This document shows, piece after piece, positions 36,836-46,990 of a stretch of 64,000 nucleotides of DNA. The translations under genes and the position numbers were made by a program. The stretch is from NCBI RefSeq assembly GCF_001423245.1, contig NZ_LMOH01000003.1, forward strand, positions 1,163 to 65,162, in the 5' to 3' direction. Origin of the DNA: Aureimonas sp. Leaf324 (GTDB lineage: Bacteria; Pseudomonadota; Alphaproteobacteria; Rhizobiales; Rhizobiaceae). Every line of letters begins with the position of its first letter. Positions within the stretch are counted from its first letter, which is position 1. The notes beneath the pieces were generated by a model. The model had not been told where the DNA came from and ran no database searches. It saw nothing but the letters and a program-made list of their open reading frames with translations.

Positions 36836-37258
36836 TCAGGCGAGCGCGGCGCGGATCGCCTCGGCATGCTCTCGCAGTTCGGCAGGGTCCGCCATCGCGC
36901 CAACGTGGCGCTTGAGCGGCACGCCCTCGTAATGCGGCACGACGTGGAAATGCAGGTGGAACACCGTCTGCCCGCCGGCTTCCTCGTTAAACTGGTTGAT
37001 CACCACGCCATCGGCATCGAAGGCGGTCTTGGCCGCGCGCGCCAGACGCGCGAGTTCCGGCAGCGCCTTCGCCAGCGTCGTGTCGTCCGCATCGAGCAGA
37101 TTGCGGGAGGGCGTCTTCGGCAGCAGCAGACAATGACCCTTCGACTGCGGCATCACGTCCATGATCGCCAGGAAATCGTCGGTCTCGAAAATCTTCGCGG
37201 CTGGAATGTCGCCGCGCAGGATCTTGGCGAAGATGTTGCCGTCGTCGTAGCCGCTCAT
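36836..37258 (-). CDS. HIT family nucleotide hydrolase
   Basis: A 140-residue histidine-triad protein of the Hint branch. The start DDGNIFAKILRGDIPAAKI and the triad HLHFHVVP (near residue 100) are intact. Relatives split purine nucleoside phosphoramidates and acyl-adenylates. It converges on azlD with three bases between. Physiological substrate unknown. Confidence 0.92.
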   Translation of the reverse strand: MSGYDDGNIFAKILRGDIPAAKIFETDDFLAIMDVMPQSKGHCLLLPKTPSRNLLDADDTTLAKALPELARLARAAKTAFDADGVVINQFNEEAGGQTVFHLHFHVVPHYEGVPLKRHVGAMADPAELREHAEAIRAALA

Positions 37259-37323
37259 GCTGCCCGTCCCAAGGTGATGCCGATTCTGACGGACCCGATC
37301 TAGCGTCGAACGCCCCGACGCGT

Positions 37324-38526
37324 CTACTCGACCTCGCCTCGGCGAAAAGGTGTGGCGGCCGCGAGTTCCGGCTGCGCGAGGAGAACGTGGCGTCGCTCGC
37401 GCTCGAGGTAGTCTTCGATCGCCGAGCGGAGGCCGGGATGCGCGATGTCATGCGCCGAATGGGTGATCACCGGCTCGTAGCCGCGCGCGAGCTTGTGCTC
37501 GCCCTGCGCGCCCGCCTCGACGATCGAGAGCTTGTGCTCGATCGCGTAGTCGATGGCCTGATGGTAGCAGACCTCGAAATGCAGGAACGGGTGGTCCTCC
37601 GTGCAGCCCCAGTAGCGCCCGAAGATCCGGTCGCCGCCGACGAAGTTGAGCGCCCCGGCGATATAGCGCCCGTCGCGCCGGGCCATGACGAGGACGATCG
37701 CCGCGGCCATGCGCTCGGTGACGAGCCGGAAGAAGGCGCGGTTGAGGTACGGCCGGCCCCACTTGCGGTTGCCCGTATCCATGTAGAAGGCGAAGAAGGC
37801 GTCGAGTGCTTCCTCGCTGATGTCCGAGCCCGACAGGCGTTCGATCGTGATGCCGGCGGCCAGCGCCTCGCGGCGCTCTTTCCGCAGGCCCTTGCGCTTG
37901 CGCGAGGCGAGCGTGTCGAGGAAGTCGTCGTAAGAGGCGTAGCCGCGATTGACGAAGTGGAACTGCTGGTCGGTGCGGTGCAGGAAACCTGCCTCCAGCA
38001 TGGGCTCGAGGTCCGCCTCTTGGAGGAAGGTCGCGTGAGCCGACGACACTCCCGTCTGCCGGACATAGCCGGATAGGGCCGAGACCATCGCGCCGCGCAG
38101 AACGGTCGCGTCTGCGCCCCCGCCGACAAGCAGGCGGGGCCCGGTCGCGGGCGTGAACGGGACGCTCACCTGCAGCTTGGGGTAGTAACGCCCGCCCGCG
38201 CGCTCGAACGCATCCGCCCAGCCGTGGTCGAAGACGTATTCGCCCTGGCTGTGCCCCTTGAGATAGGCGGGCACGGCGGCGAGGAGTTGTCCGTCCGCGT
38301 CCTCCAGCAGGAGATGCTGCGGCAGCCATCCGGTGCGCCCGCCGACGCTGCCTGAATCCTCCAGCGACGACAGGAACGCATGCCGCGTGAACGGATGCGG
38401 CAACGCGTCCTTCGTGCCGTCGGGATCGGCCAGCGCGTCCCAGACGGCGGGCTCGATGTCCTTCAGGCCCTCCGCCACCCGCACGATGAAGTCCGCCCCG
38501 TCGTCGCCGGATGGTTCATCGATCAT
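37324..38526 (-). CDS. FemAB-like GNAT family protein (DUF482)
   Basis: A 400-residue protein with a double-GNAT architecture (peptidogalycan biosynthesis/FemAB-like, PF04339). Typical segments include HPFTRHAFLSSLEDSGSVG near the N-terminus, SRKRKGLRKERR, and the C-terminal EAGAQGEHKLARGYEPVIT. Transfer of an amino acid or acyl group is likely, but substrate and acceptor are unknown. The ATG at 38526 fits the family; the open frame further upstream does not resemble it. Confidence 0.88.
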   Translation of the reverse strand: MIDEPSGDDGADFIVRVAEGLKDIEPAVWDALADPDGTKDALPHPFTRHAFLSSLEDSGSVGGRTGWLPQHLLLEDADGQLLAAVPAYLKGHSQGEYVFDHGWADAFERAGGRYYPKLQVSVPFTPATGPRLLVGGGADATVLRGAMVSALSGYVRQTGVSSAHATFLQEADLEPMLEAGFLHRTDQQFHFVNRGYASYDDFLDTLASRKRKGLRKERREALAAGITIERLSGSDISEEALDAFFAFYMDTGNRKWGRPYLNRAFFRLVTERMAAAIVLVMARRDGRYIAGALNFVGGDRIFGRYWGCTEDHPFLHFEVCYHQAIDYAIEHKLSIVEAGAQGEHKLARGYEPVITHSAHDIAHPGLRSAIEDYLERERRHVLLAQPELAAATPFRRGEVE

Positions 38527-38552
38527 GCGGTGTGTCCTGCTCTGTGGCGACG

Positions 38553-39272
38553 CTAGGGCGTGAAGCCCTCGAACGTCATCTGGTCGGCATGGGCTTCGGT
38601 CTGCGCGAAATCGGCCGGGGTGCGGACGGTCCAGGTGATGACAGGGGCGCCACGCTCCTCCCGAGCCCACGTCACGAATGCGTTGGGAAGATGGTGGACG
38701 TTATAGGACACAAAGGCGCACCGTCTCTCGAACACGGCACGATGCCGCTCCAGAACGTCGGCGCGCGTGCCTTCTGCCGTCAGGCCGATCGGGACCCCGA
38801 TCCCATCGGTCTGGTCGAGCAGCCACTCGTCGAAGGACATCAGCGCCAGCGGCCTGTGGTAACCTTCGATGACGGGCGCCACGTCCGCCATGAACCCGGC
38901 GTCGGTCGCGGCATCGATCCCCTTGGCCTCGACGACCAGCGGAACGCGTCCGTCCACGAGTTCCAGAAGCTCGGCGAGCGTCGGCGGTGCCTCCTCGGTG
39001 TCGAAGAGGCGAAGATCCGCGACCTCGGCGGCGGACAGCGCATCGATCGTCCCCGTCCGGCCTGTCAGCCGTTCGAGGTCGTGGTCGTGGAAGACGACGG
39101 GGACGCCGTCGCGGGTGCGGTGGATGTCGCACTCGATCGCATAGCCCCCCTCGACGGCGGCGCGGAACGCCGCCAACGAGTTTTCCGGGATACCGCGGGT
39201 CCGGTCGTGCAGGCCGCGATGGGCGATCGGGCGGGCCGTCAGCCAGCCAAGGTCGGATGCCGCGCCGCTCAT
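38553..39272 (-). CDS. Glycerophosphodiester phosphodiesterase
   Basis: A 239-residue TIM-barrel enzyme that cleaves glycerophosphodiesters to glycerol-3-phosphate and an alcohol. The metal-binding and catalytic motifs IAHRGLHD, PENSLAAF, ECDIHRTRDGVPVVFHDHDL and VVEAKG are all present. No signal peptide, so cytoplasmic (UgpQ-like) action is likely. It lies 26 bases upstream of the GNAT gene and four bases downstream of ridA, an apparent three-gene unit. Confidence 0.92.
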   Translation of the reverse strand: MSGAASDLGWLTARPIAHRGLHDRTRGIPENSLAAFRAAVEGGYAIECDIHRTRDGVPVVFHDHDLERLTGRTGTIDALSAAEVADLRLFDTEEAPPTLAELLELVDGRVPLVVEAKGIDAATDAGFMADVAPVIEGYHRPLALMSFDEWLLDQTDGIGVPIGLTAEGTRADVLERHRAVFERRCAFVSYNVHHLPNAFVTWAREERGAPVITWTVRTPADFAQTEAHADQMTFEGFTP

Positions 39273-39276
39273 GGGA

Positions 39277-39741
39277 TCACGCGATCTCGAACATCGCCTC
39301 GATTTCCACCGCCGCGTCCATCGGCAGCGCCGGAACGCCGACCGCCGAGCGGGCATGGCGACCGCGCTCTCCGAGGATCTCGGCCAGAAAGTCGGACGCG
39401 CCGTTGGCGACCTTGTGCTGCTCGGTGAACTTCGGCGCGCTTGCCACGAAAACCGTCAGCTTGAGGAGGCGCCCGATCGTCTCCAAATCGCCGAGCGCGG
39501 CTTTCACCTGCGCCAGGATGTTGATCGCGCAGAGCCGCGCCGCGCGCTGGCCGTCTTCGAGCGATACGCCCCCACCGAGCTTGCCGGTCACCGCGACCTT
39601 GCCGCCTTCCATGGGAAGCTGGCCCGACGTCTGCAGGATCGAGCCGAAACGGACGAACGAGACATAGTTGGCCGCAGGCGCCGCAGCGTCCGGCACGGTC
39701 ACGCCAGCGGCGGCGAGGCGGTCTGCGATCGATTCGGTCAT
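39277..39741 (-). CDS. RidA family (YjgF/YER057c/UK114) deaminase
   Basis: A 154-residue RidA-like protein that in family members hydrolyses reactive enamine/imine intermediates. The YVSFVRFGSILQTSGQLPM strand, RAARLCAINILAQVKAALG helix and the end SAVGVPALPMDAAVEIEAM are typical. It belongs to the longer subgroup with an N-terminal helix (SIADRLAAAGV), so full RidA activity is uncertain. Confidence 0.9.
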   Translation of the reverse strand: MTESIADRLAAAGVTVPDAAAPAANYVSFVRFGSILQTSGQLPMEGGKVAVTGKLGGGVSLEDGQRAARLCAINILAQVKAALGDLETIGRLLKLTVFVASAPKFTEQHKVANGASDFLAEILGERGRHARSAVGVPALPMDAAVEIEAMFEIA

Positions 39742-39845
39742 GGTTCACTCCGGATGGGAATTTGCGCCGCACACGGCTATCAGGTTTTATCGGCCGGTTC
39801 GATCGTCGAACCCAGAAGCCTTCATGATGGGACGCACGCGCTTTG

Positions 39846-40652
39846 ATGCAATATGGCATGGCCCTTCCGGCGATCGTCCTGGCTCTCGCCTTGCCCTGCG
39901 CCGCGCGGGCGGCGGACCTCCAGCCGCACGAGGCGGTCTACGACCTGACACTGGCGTCCCAGACCTCGAACTTCAACAGCGTCGACGGGCGGATCGCCCT
40001 GCAGCTGAAGCCGGATGCGTGTGACGCGCTCTCGCTGGATTACCGGTTCGTCGCCCGGTTCCACGAGGATGACGAGCTGACGGTGACCGACCAGCAGACG
40101 CTCGCGAAGGAGACGCGCGACGGCAAGCGCTACGAGTTCCGCACCCGGACAGTCGTCGACGGAGCGGAGCAGGGCGTCGTCGAGGGCGTCGCGACCAACG
40201 GGGGCGATGCGACGGCGGTGTCCTATACCTCGCCGGTCAAGCGCGAGACCAAGCTGCCCCTGTCGGTGTTCCCGCTCGGCCATACCGCGAGGCTCATCGA
40301 CCGGGCGCTGGCGGGGGAGCGGCTGGTGGAGGCCAATCTCTTCGACGGGGACGACGACGCCGACAAGCACCTGACGACCACCTCGCTGATCCTTCCCGCG
40401 AAGAAGGACGAGACGCCGGCGAAGCCCGAGGTCGCCAGGACGCTCGACGGCCTGCGGTCCTGGAACGTCACGGAATCCTATTACAACAGCGACAGCGACG
40501 GAGACGGCATGCCGATCTTCGAGACGAGCTATCGCCTCTACGAGAACGGCGTCACCGACCGCTTGAAGCTGGACTTCGGCGATTACACGCTGGAAGGCGG
40601 ACTGGCGCGGTTGACCTACTATGACCGCCCGACTGGGTGCCCGGCGAACTGA
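39846..40652 (+). CDS. eipB: Periplasmic cell-envelope protein EipB (DUF1849)
   Basis: A 268-residue exported protein. The signal peptide ends at AARA|AD (about residue 23). The mature part is a beta-rich DUF1849 domain as in Brucella EipB, which maintains envelope integrity and forms a disulfide; here Cys59 (KPDACDAL) and Cys265 (TGCPAN) are the matching pair. The acidic stretch FDGDDDADKH is notable. ATG 39846 directly follows a TTG (39843); ATG 39858 is another option. Monocistronic, upstream of rpsB. Confidence 0.87.
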   Translation: MQYGMALPAIVLALALPCAARAADLQPHEAVYDLTLASQTSNFNSVDGRIALQLKPDACDALSLDYRFVARFHEDDELTVTDQQTLAKETRDGKRYEFRTRTVVDGAEQGVVEGVATNGGDATAVSYTSPVKRETKLPLSVFPLGHTARLIDRALAGERLVEANLFDGDDDADKHLTTTSLILPAKKDETPAKPEVARTLDGLRSWNVTESYYNSDSDGDGMPIFETSYRLYENGVTDRLKLDFGDYTLEGGLARLTYYDRPTGCPAN

Positions 40653-40764
40653 CGCCGCGCGAGGGTCAGACTTGCCGGGGCGGCGCATATGGTGTATGCG
40701 CGCCGACATTCCACACACGGAAGTTGGGCATCGGAAGAGCGTGAGTTCTTTCTTCCCTCCGGTG

Positions 40765-40787
40765 GCGGCCGCCGGCCGCTTCTTTCC
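40765..40787 (+). other. Leader hairpin upstream of rpsB
   Basis: GCGGCC (40765-40770) pairs with GGCCGC (40774-40779), followed by the T-rich TTCTTTCC. It lies about 40 bases before rpsB in a 167-base intergenic region and might attenuate transcription. Short stem, so modest support. Confidence 0.35.
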
Positions 40788-40819
40788 GTGGAGGCATAAA
40801 CCGGTCAAGGAAAACGATC

Positions 40820-41614
40820 ATGGCTCTGCCAGACTACTCCATGCGTCAGCTGCTCGAGGCGGGCGTTCACTTCGGTCACCAGACCCACCGCTGGAACCCG
40901 AAGATGGCGCCGTTCATCTTCGGCGCGCGCAACAACATCCACATCATCGACCTCGCGCAGACGGTGCCGATGCTGCACCGCGCCCTGCAGGCGGTGTCGG
41001 ACACCGTCGCCAAGGGCGGCCGCGTTCTCTTCGTCGGCACCAAGCGCCAGGCTTCGGAGATCATCGCCGACGCTGCCAACCGCTCGGCCCAGTACTACGT
41101 CAACGCCCGCTGGCTCGGCGGCATGCTGACGAACTGGAAGACCATCTCCAACTCGATCCAGCGCCTGCGCAAGCTGGACGAGCTCCTGGCCGGCGAAGCC
41201 CACGGCTTCACCAAGAAGGAGCGCCTCACCCTGCAGCGCGAGCGCGACAAGCTCGACCGCGCGCTGGGCGGCATCAAGGACATGGGCGGCGTGCCGGACA
41301 TGATCTTCATCATCGACACCAACAAGGAAGCGATCGCGATCGACGAGGCCAAGCGTCTCGGTATCCCGGTCGTCGCCATCGTCGATTCGAACTGCGATCC
41401 TTCCCGCATCGACTACCCGATCCCGGGCAATGACGATGCGGCTCGCGCCATCTCGCTCTACTGCGACCTGATCGCCCGTTCGGCGGTCGACGGCATCGCC
41501 CGTCAGCAGGGCTCCATGGGCGTCGATCTCGGCGCCATGGAAGAGGCGCCGATGGAAGAGACGCTCGACGAGCCCGCGGCGGCTTCCGAGGAGCAGGCTG
41601 CTTCGGCCGCCTGA
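40820..41614 (+). CDS. rpsB: 30S ribosomal protein S2
   Basis: Encodes S2 (264 residues), which binds last to the small subunit and recruits S1. The start [20 protein letters not shown] and the [16 protein letters not shown] and [19 protein letters not shown] regions are typical. An Ala/Glu-rich tail ends the protein. First gene of the rpsB-tsf-pyrH-frr cluster. Confidence 0.99.
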   Translation: MALPDYSMRQLLEAGVHFGHQTHRWNPKMAPFIFGARNNIHIIDLAQTVPMLHRALQAVSDTVAKGGRVLFVGTKRQASEIIADAANRSAQYYVNARWLGGMLTNWKTISNSIQRLRKLDELLAGEAHGFTKKERLTLQRERDKLDRALGGIKDMGGVPDMIFIIDTNKEAIAIDEAKRLGIPVVAIVDSNCDPSRIDYPIPGNDDAARAISLYCDLIARSAVDGIARQQGSMGVDLGAMEEAPMEETLDEPAAASEEQAASAA

Positions 41615-41630
41615 TCCGACCCACCATCGT

Positions 41631-41656
41631 TGTGACGGCGTCACCGCGCCGTCACA
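41631..41656 (+). other. Intercistronic hairpin between rpsB and tsf
   Basis: TGTGACGGCG (41631-41640) and CGCCGTCACA (41647-41656) form a perfect 10-bp stem with a 6-base loop but no T run. E. coli also has a partial terminator between rpsB and tsf, so tuning of EF-Ts against S2 is plausible. Confidence 0.6.
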
Positions 41657-41719
41657 GGACTGGCGCACTCCTTCCCGCAGAAGCCGTGCGCCGTTTCTTT
41701 TTCTGATAGAGGCCAATTC

Positions 41720-42646
41720 ATGACGATCTCCGCTTCGATGGTGAAGGAACTGCGCGAGAAGACCGGCGCAGGCATGATGGACTGCAAGGCCGCCCTGGCC
41801 GAGACCAACGGAGACATGGAAGCCGCGATCGACTGGCTGCGCGCCAAGGGCATCGCCAAGGCCGACAAGAAGTCGAGCCGCACGGCGGCCGAGGGTCTCG
41901 TGGGCGTCGCCAGCGGCGACAACAGCGCGGTCGTCGTCGAGGTGAACTCCGAGACCGACTTCGTGGCCCGCAACGACGCGTTCCAGGCGCTCGTGCGCAA
42001 CGTCGCGCAGGCCGCCCTCGGCACCGACGGTTCGACCGACGCGACCGGTGCCGCGACTCTCGCTGATACCGGCAAGAGCGTCGTCGACTCGATCAAGGAC
42101 GCGGTCGCCACGATTGGCGAGAACATGAACCTGCGCCGCTCGGCCAAGCTCACGGTCTCCAACGGCGTGGTCGCGACCTACATCCACAACCAGGTCGCCG
42201 AGGGCCTCGGCAAGCTGGGCGTGCTGGTCGCCATCGAGTCGACGGGCGACAAGGCTGCCCTGACCGCGTTCGGCCGTCAGGTCGCCATGCACGTCGCTGC
42301 AACCAACCCGCTGGCGCTGACCGACGGCGAAGTCGACCCGGCCACTGCCGAGCGCGAGAAGGCGATCTTCTCGGAGCAGGCGCGCGAGTCCGGCAAGCCG
42401 GAAGCGATCATCGAGAAGATGGTCGAGGGCCGCATGCGCAAGTTCTACGAGGAGGTCGTCCTCCTGAAGCAGAACTTCGTCATCAACCCCGACTTCACGG
42501 TCGAGAAGGCCCTCGAGGCCGGCGCCAAGGACTTCGGCGCTCCGGCGAAGATCGTCGGCTTCGTGCGCTTCGCCCTCGGCGAGGGCATCGAGCGCGAGCA
42601 GAGCGACTTCGCGGCGGAAGTCGCGGCGGCAGCCGGCAAGAAGTAA
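41720..42646 (+). CDS. tsf: Elongation factor Ts
   Basis: Nucleotide exchange factor for EF-Tu (308 residues). The N-terminal UBA-like domain ([19 protein letters not shown]), the TDF motif ([11 protein letters not shown], which inserts into EF-Tu) and the dimerisation domain are complete. Confidence 0.99.
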   Translation: MTISASMVKELREKTGAGMMDCKAALAETNGDMEAAIDWLRAKGIAKADKKSSRTAAEGLVGVASGDNSAVVVEVNSETDFVARNDAFQALVRNVAQAALGTDGSTDATGAATLADTGKSVVDSIKDAVATIGENMNLRRSAKLTVSNGVVATYIHNQVAEGLGKLGVLVAIESTGDKAALTAFGRQVAMHVAATNPLALTDGEVDPATAEREKAIFSEQARESGKPEAIIEKMVEGRMRKFYEEVVLLKQNFVINPDFTVEKALEAGAKDFGAPAKIVGFVRFALGEGIEREQSDFAAEVAAAAGKK

Positions 42647-42682
42647 GCGTTTCCTAAGCTTTCTTCCTTCATGGAACTGGGA

Positions 42683-42713
42683 AAGGGCGTCCGCTTGAGA
42701 AGCGGGCGCCCTT
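42683..42713 (+). terminator. Strong hairpin after tsf
   Basis: A 14-bp stem with one G-T pair (42683-42696 with 42700-42713) closes a GAG loop. Only TTCC follows, so it may terminate poorly, pausing or protecting the rpsB-tsf mRNA while letting some transcription reach pyrH. Confidence 0.6.
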
Positions 42714-42750
42714 CCTGTATCGCAAGCCGGCATCATCCGAAGGACATTCC

Positions 42751-43464
42751 ATGGCGATCCGTTTCACGCGCGTTCTTCTGAAGGTTTCCGGCGAAGCGCT
42801 GATGGGCGGGCAGGGGTTCGGCATCGATGTCGCGGTGGCCGATCGCATCGCCGCCGACATCAAGGAAGCCCGCGACCTCGGCGTCGAGATCTCGGTCGTC
42901 ATCGGCGGCGGCAACATCTTCCGCGGCGTCGCCGTCGCGTCGAAGGGCGGCGACCGGGTGACCGGCGACCACATGGGCATGCTGGCGACCGTCATCAACG
43001 CGATGGCGCTGCGCACGTCGCTGACGAAGCTCGGCGTCGATGCGATCGTGCTGTCGGCGATCGCGATGCCGGAACTGTGCGAAAGCTTCTCGCAGCGAGC
43101 GGCGCTCGCTCACGCCAGCGCCGGGCGCGTCGTGATCTTCGCGGGCGGCACCGGCAACCCGTTCTTCACCACCGATTCCGCCGCGGCGCTGCGTGCCGCC
43201 GAAATGGGGGCCACGGCGCTCTTCAAGGGCACCCAGGTCGACGGCATCTACAGCGCCGACCCCAAGCTCGTGCCCGACGCGACCCGCTTCGACCAGCTGA
43301 CGCACGATGAGGTCCTGTCGAAGGGCCTTGCCGTGATGGATGTGACCGCTGTCGCATTGGCCCGCGAGAACCATATTCCCATCGTCGTGTTCTCGCTCCA
43401 CGAAAAGGGCGAGTTCGCGCGCATTCTCACTGGTGGCGGGCGCTCGACCATCGTCACCGACTGA
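42751..43464 (+). CDS. pyrH: Uridylate kinase
   Basis: Phosphorylates UMP to UDP (237 residues, amino acid kinase fold, usually a GTP-activated, UTP-inhibited hexamer). The N-terminal [15 protein letters not shown], the GGGNIFRG glycine loop and [20 protein letters not shown] are diagnostic. It sits between tsf and frr as in most proteobacteria. Confidence 0.98.
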   Translation: MAIRFTRVLLKVSGEALMGGQGFGIDVAVADRIAADIKEARDLGVEISVVIGGGNIFRGVAVASKGGDRVTGDHMGMLATVINAMALRTSLTKLGVDAIVLSAIAMPELCESFSQRAALAHASAGRVVIFAGGTGNPFFTTDSAAALRAAEMGATALFKGTQVDGIYSADPKLVPDATRFDQLTHDEVLSKGLAVMDVTAVALARENHIPIVVFSLHEKGEFARILTGGGRSTIVTD

Positions 43465-43504
43465 TCCGCCCCGACAAGACGAAGACCCTCAGAAAGGAAC
43501 CGCA

Positions 43505-44062
43505 ATGGCCGCTCCCGACCTCAACGAACTGAAGCGCCGCATGGATGGCGCGATCACCTCGTTCAAGGGCGATCTCGCGGGCCTTCGCACCGGCCGCGCG
43601 TCGGCGAACCTTCTGGATCCGATCGTCGTGCAGGCCTACGGCTCGTCGATGCCGCTGACGCAGGTCGCCAACGTGTCGGTGCCAGAGCCGCGCATGGTCT
43701 CCGTCTCGGTCTGGGACAAGTCGATGGTCGGCGCCGTGGAGCGTGCGATCCGCGAATCGAGCCTCGGCCTCAACCCGATCACCGACGGCACCACGCTGCG
43801 CATTCCGCTGCCCGAGCTGAACGAGCAGCGCCGCAAGGAGCTGGTCAAGGTGGCGCACACCTACGGCGAGAACGCCCGCGTGGCGGCCCGTCACGTGCGC
43901 CGCGATGGCATGGACACGCTGAAGAAGTCGGAGAAGGACGGCGATACCAGCCAGGACGACAGCCGCGTCATCGCCGAAAAGATCCAGAAGATGACCGACG
44001 AAACCATCGTCGAGATCGACAAGGCGCTTTCGGTGAAGGAAGCGGAAATCATGCAGGTCTAG
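43505..44062 (+). CDS. frr: Ribosome recycling factor
   Basis: Splits post-termination ribosomes with EF-G (185 residues). The sequence [19 protein letters not shown], the [18 protein letters not shown] region and the long three-helix bundle are complete. ATG 43505 with AAAGGA upstream is used; the open frame before it is not family-like. Confidence 0.98.
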   Translation: MAAPDLNELKRRMDGAITSFKGDLAGLRTGRASANLLDPIVVQAYGSSMPLTQVANVSVPEPRMVSVSVWDKSMVGAVERAIRESSLGLNPITDGTTLRIPLPELNEQRRKELVKVAHTYGENARVAARHVRRDGMDTLKKSEKDGDTSQDDSRVIAEKIQKMTDETIVEIDKALSVKEAEIMQV

Positions 44063-44106
44063 GCTGTCCGGATTCGGCGGCGGCGGATTCAGGACAGGCG
44101 GAGACG

Positions 44107-44835
44107 ATGGCTGATCAGGTGCGGCATCCCAGGCATGTCGCCATCATCATGGACGGCAACGGTCGCTGGGCGAAGGCTCGCGGCCTGCCGCGAACCATGG
44201 GACACAGGCGCGGCGTGGAAGCCGTCCGCCAAGCCGTCCGCACGGCCCGCGAACTCGGCATCGAGTACCTGACCCTGTTCGCCTTCTCCTCGGAGAACTG
44301 GAAGCGACCGCAGGAAGAGGTGGGTGAAATCCTTCGCCTCCTCAAGTTCTTCATCCGCCGCGACCTCGCCGAGCTCCACCGCGAGGGCGTGCGCGTGCGC
44401 GTCATCGGTGAGCGGGACAACCTGCCGCCGGACGTGCGGGGCCTCCTCGAGGAGGCGGAAGAGTTAACCGTCGACAACGATCGCAACACGCTGCTCGTCG
44501 CCTTCAACTACGGTGCGCGGGACGAGATCGCGCGGGCCATGCGGCGGATCGCCGAAAAGCTCGTCGCCGGCGAGACGACTGTGGATGCGGTGACGCCCGA
44601 GTTGCTAGACGCGCATCTCGACACCGCCGGCATCCCGGACCCCGACCTCATCATCCGCACCAGCGGCGAGCTTCGACTGTCGAACTTCCTGCTCTGGCAG
44701 GCGGCCTATTCCGAGTTCGCGTTCCTGCCCTGCTACTGGCCGGATTTCGACGAGACGATCTTCTCGGAGACCGTGCGCGAATATTCCTTGAGGGATCGCC
44801 GCTTCGGCGGCCTCTCGCAAGAGATCGCGTCCTGA
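44107..44835 (+). CDS. uppS: Undecaprenyl diphosphate synthase (isoprenyl transferase)
   Basis: A cis-prenyltransferase (242 residues) that makes the C55 lipid carrier for peptidoglycan and O-antigen. Seen: [20 protein letters not shown] with the catalytic Asp, the [13 protein letters not shown] motif and the C-terminal [15 protein letters not shown]. It precedes cdsA by four bases. Confidence 0.97.
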   Translation: MADQVRHPRHVAIIMDGNGRWAKARGLPRTMGHRRGVEAVRQAVRTARELGIEYLTLFAFSSENWKRPQEEVGEILRLLKFFIRRDLAELHREGVRVRVIGERDNLPPDVRGLLEEAEELTVDNDRNTLLVAFNYGARDEIARAMRRIAEKLVAGETTVDAVTPELLDAHLDTAGIPDPDLIIRTSGELRLSNFLLWQAAYSEFAFLPCYWPDFDETIFSETVREYSLRDRRFGGLSQEIAS

Positions 44836-44839
44836 CGCG

Positions 44840-45691
44840 ATGGGATTGGGCCTCGGACGACTCGTCGCCAACGCGACCTGGACCGATCTCAAATCTCGGC
44901 TGATCTCCGCGCTGATCCTCGGCATCGCGATTCTCCTCCTGACCTTCGCAGGTGGGGCCGCGTTCCGGATTCTGTGCGTCGCCACCTCCATCATCGTGTT
45001 CGACGAATGGATGCGGATGACGCGCGGCAAGCGCGCCGGGGATATCTATCTCTTCGCGCGCCGCGCATTGTTCGTCAGCCTCGTGGCCTTCTTCTTCGGG
45101 TTTCACGCAGTTGCCGTGGCGATCATCCTCCTGTCGATCGGGTTCATCGCGCTCGTCGACCGCGGGGAACGCAAGGCCGACTGGGTGATGACCGGCCTCG
45201 GCTATGCAGCGCTTGCGGGGCTGGCGCCGGGGCTCCTGCGCGACGACGGCGCCGAAGGCCTGGCGGTCCTCGGCCTCATCATCTGCGTCGTCTGGGCGAC
45301 CGACGTGTTCGCCTATTTCACGGGGCGCATGATCGGCGGGCCGAAGCTCCTGCCGATGGTCTCGCCGAAGAAGACCATTTCCGGCGCCCTCGGCGGGCTG
45401 GTGGCCGGCGTCGGGTTCGGCGCGCTCTATGCCACCTGGCTGGTCGGTTCGGTCGGGGCGCTGGTCGTCGTGCTCAGCATCATCCTGTCGATCGTCGGAC
45501 AGGCGGGCGATCTCTATGAGTCCTGGGTCAAGCGACGGTTCGGCGTGAAGGATTCGGGGCGTCTCATTCCCGGGCATGGCGGGCTGATGGACCGCATCGA
45601 CGCCCTGATCTTCGCGGCGGGTGCCGCCTGGGTGTTCGGCATGTTGGTCGCAGGCGCAGAACATCCCGCAAGAGCCATATTCCGTCTCTAG
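44840..45691 (+). CDS. cdsA: Phosphatidate cytidylyltransferase
   Basis: Makes CDP-diacylglycerol from phosphatidate and CTP, the branch point of phospholipid synthesis (283 residues, about eight membrane helices). The signature near the C-terminus ([20 protein letters not shown], then DRIDAL) and the [12 protein letters not shown] loop with active-site Lys residues are intact. dxr, often next in other alphaproteobacteria, is not here. Confidence 0.96.
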   Translation: MGLGLGRLVANATWTDLKSRLISALILGIAILLLTFAGGAAFRILCVATSIIVFDEWMRMTRGKRAGDIYLFARRALFVSLVAFFFGFHAVAVAIILLSIGFIALVDRGERKADWVMTGLGYAALAGLAPGLLRDDGAEGLAVLGLIICVVWATDVFAYFTGRMIGGPKLLPMVSPKKTISGALGGLVAGVGFGALYATWLVGSVGALVVVLSIILSIVGQAGDLYESWVKRRFGVKDSGRLIPGHGGLMDRIDALIFAAGAAWVFGMLVAGAEHPARAIFRL

Positions 45692-45850
45692 ACCCGGTCC
45701 CGGCTCATGGACGGCGTGACAACGCCGCCGAGTCCAGTGATACGGATAGTTGCGTCCATTCCGGTGAGCCGGCGTCAATTCCGCTCGTACAGGATGCGCA
45801 TTTCCCGGCGAGGTGCGCGAACGCGCCCCGGAACGACGTAGGTGAGTGGA

Positions 45851-46990
45851 ATGGGCCTCGAAGGCTGGTGGACGACGATCTGGGATACCGCGCTGATCCG
45901 CGTCGTACCGTTCCTGTTCGTCCTGACCGTGATCGTCTTCTTTCACGAACTCGGCCACTATCTCGTCGGCCGCTGGTCCGGCATTCGCATCCTCGCGTTC
46001 TCCGTCGGGTTCGGTCCGGAACTGATCGGTTTCAACGATCGGCACGGCACGCGCTGGAAGCTCTGTGCGATCCCGCTCGGCGGATACGTCAAGTTCTTCG
46101 GCGACGAGAATGCGGCAAGCGTGCCCGACCGTGCAGCGATCGGACGCATGAGCGTCGAGGAGCGGGGCGGGGCGTTCCATACGGCCGGCGTCGGCCGCCG
46201 GGCCGCGACCGTCGCCGCGGGGCCGATCGCCAACTTCATCCTGGCCATTGCGATCTTTGCGCTGACGGCGTTTTCCACAGGCATCGTCGTCGGCGATCCG
46301 GTCGTCTCCGAGGTGCGTCCCGGCTCACCGGCGCACGCGGCTGGCCTTCAGCCGGGCGACCGCATCGTGCGCGCGGACGGCGAGACGATCGAGTACTTCG
46401 GCGATCTCCAGCGCTACGTCTCGACGCGCGCCGGCGTGCCGGTCCAACTTGGGATCGACCGCGGGGGACAGGCGGTCACGCTCACCGTCACCCCGCAGGA
46501 GCAGGCGCAGACGGACGGCTTCGGCAACGAGTTCAAGACGGCCGTCATCGGCGTCGTGGCCAACGCCGAGCAGAGCGGCTTCCGCACCCGCGAACTCGGA
46601 CCCGTCGAGGCACTGAAGTACGGGGTGTCGCAGACATGGTTCGTGACGGAACAGACCGTCTCGTTCATCGGTGGCATCTTCAGGGGATCGCAGTCGAGCG
46701 ACCAGATCGGCGGTCCGATCCGCATCGCGCAGGTCTCCAGCCAAGTGGCGACGCTGGGTATCGCGCCGCTCCTCAATCTGGCGGCCCTCCTGTCCGTGTC
46801 GATCGGCCTCCTCAATCTCCTGCCGATCCCGATGCTCGACGGCGGCCACCTCATGTTCTACGCGGCCGAGGCGGTGCGGGGGCGGCCGCTCAGCGAGCGC
46901 GTTCAGGAGTTCGGCTTCAGGATAGGTCTCGCGCTGGTGCTGATGCTTATGGTATTCGCATTCTGGAACGACCTATCCAGCCTCGGCTGA
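45851..46990 (+). CDS. rseP: Site-2 intramembrane zinc protease RseP (RasP/MmpA-like)
   Basis: A 379-residue membrane metalloprotease that cuts membrane-bound substrates such as anti-sigma factors. The zinc motif HELGH is at residues 32-36 in the first helix; the third ligand lies in NLLPIPMLDGGHL near the C-terminus. One PDZ domain (about residues 135-205, PGSPAHAAGLQPGDRIVRAD) is visible between. ATG 45851 has AGGTGAG upstream; a GTG at 45842 is an alternative. It precedes bamA. Confidence 0.96.
   Translation: MGLEGWWTTIWDTALIRVVPFLFVLTVIVFFHELGHYLVGRWSGIRILAFSVGFGPELIGFNDRHGTRWKLCAIPLGGYVKFFGDENAASVPDRAAIGRMSVEERGGAFHTAGVGRRAATVAAGPIANFILAIAIFALTAFSTGIVVGDPVVSEVRPGSPAHAAGLQPGDRIVRADGETIEYFGDLQRYVSTRAGVPVQLGIDRGGQAVTLTVTPQEQAQTDGFGNEFKTAVIGVVANAEQSGFRTRELGPVEALKYGVSQTWFVTEQTVSFIGGIFRGSQSSDQIGGPIRIAQVSSQVATLGIAPLLNLAALLSVSIGLLNLLPIPMLDGGHLMFYAAEAVRGRPLSERVQEFGFRIGLALVLMLMVFAFWNDLSSLG

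Noticed and set aside
45692-45841. Missing dxr between cdsA and rseP as a gene loss
   Set aside because: The gap is only 150 bases with no gene remnant, and I recall that rhizobia such as Sinorhizobium keep dxr elsewhere, so this is ordinary gene order for the lineage.
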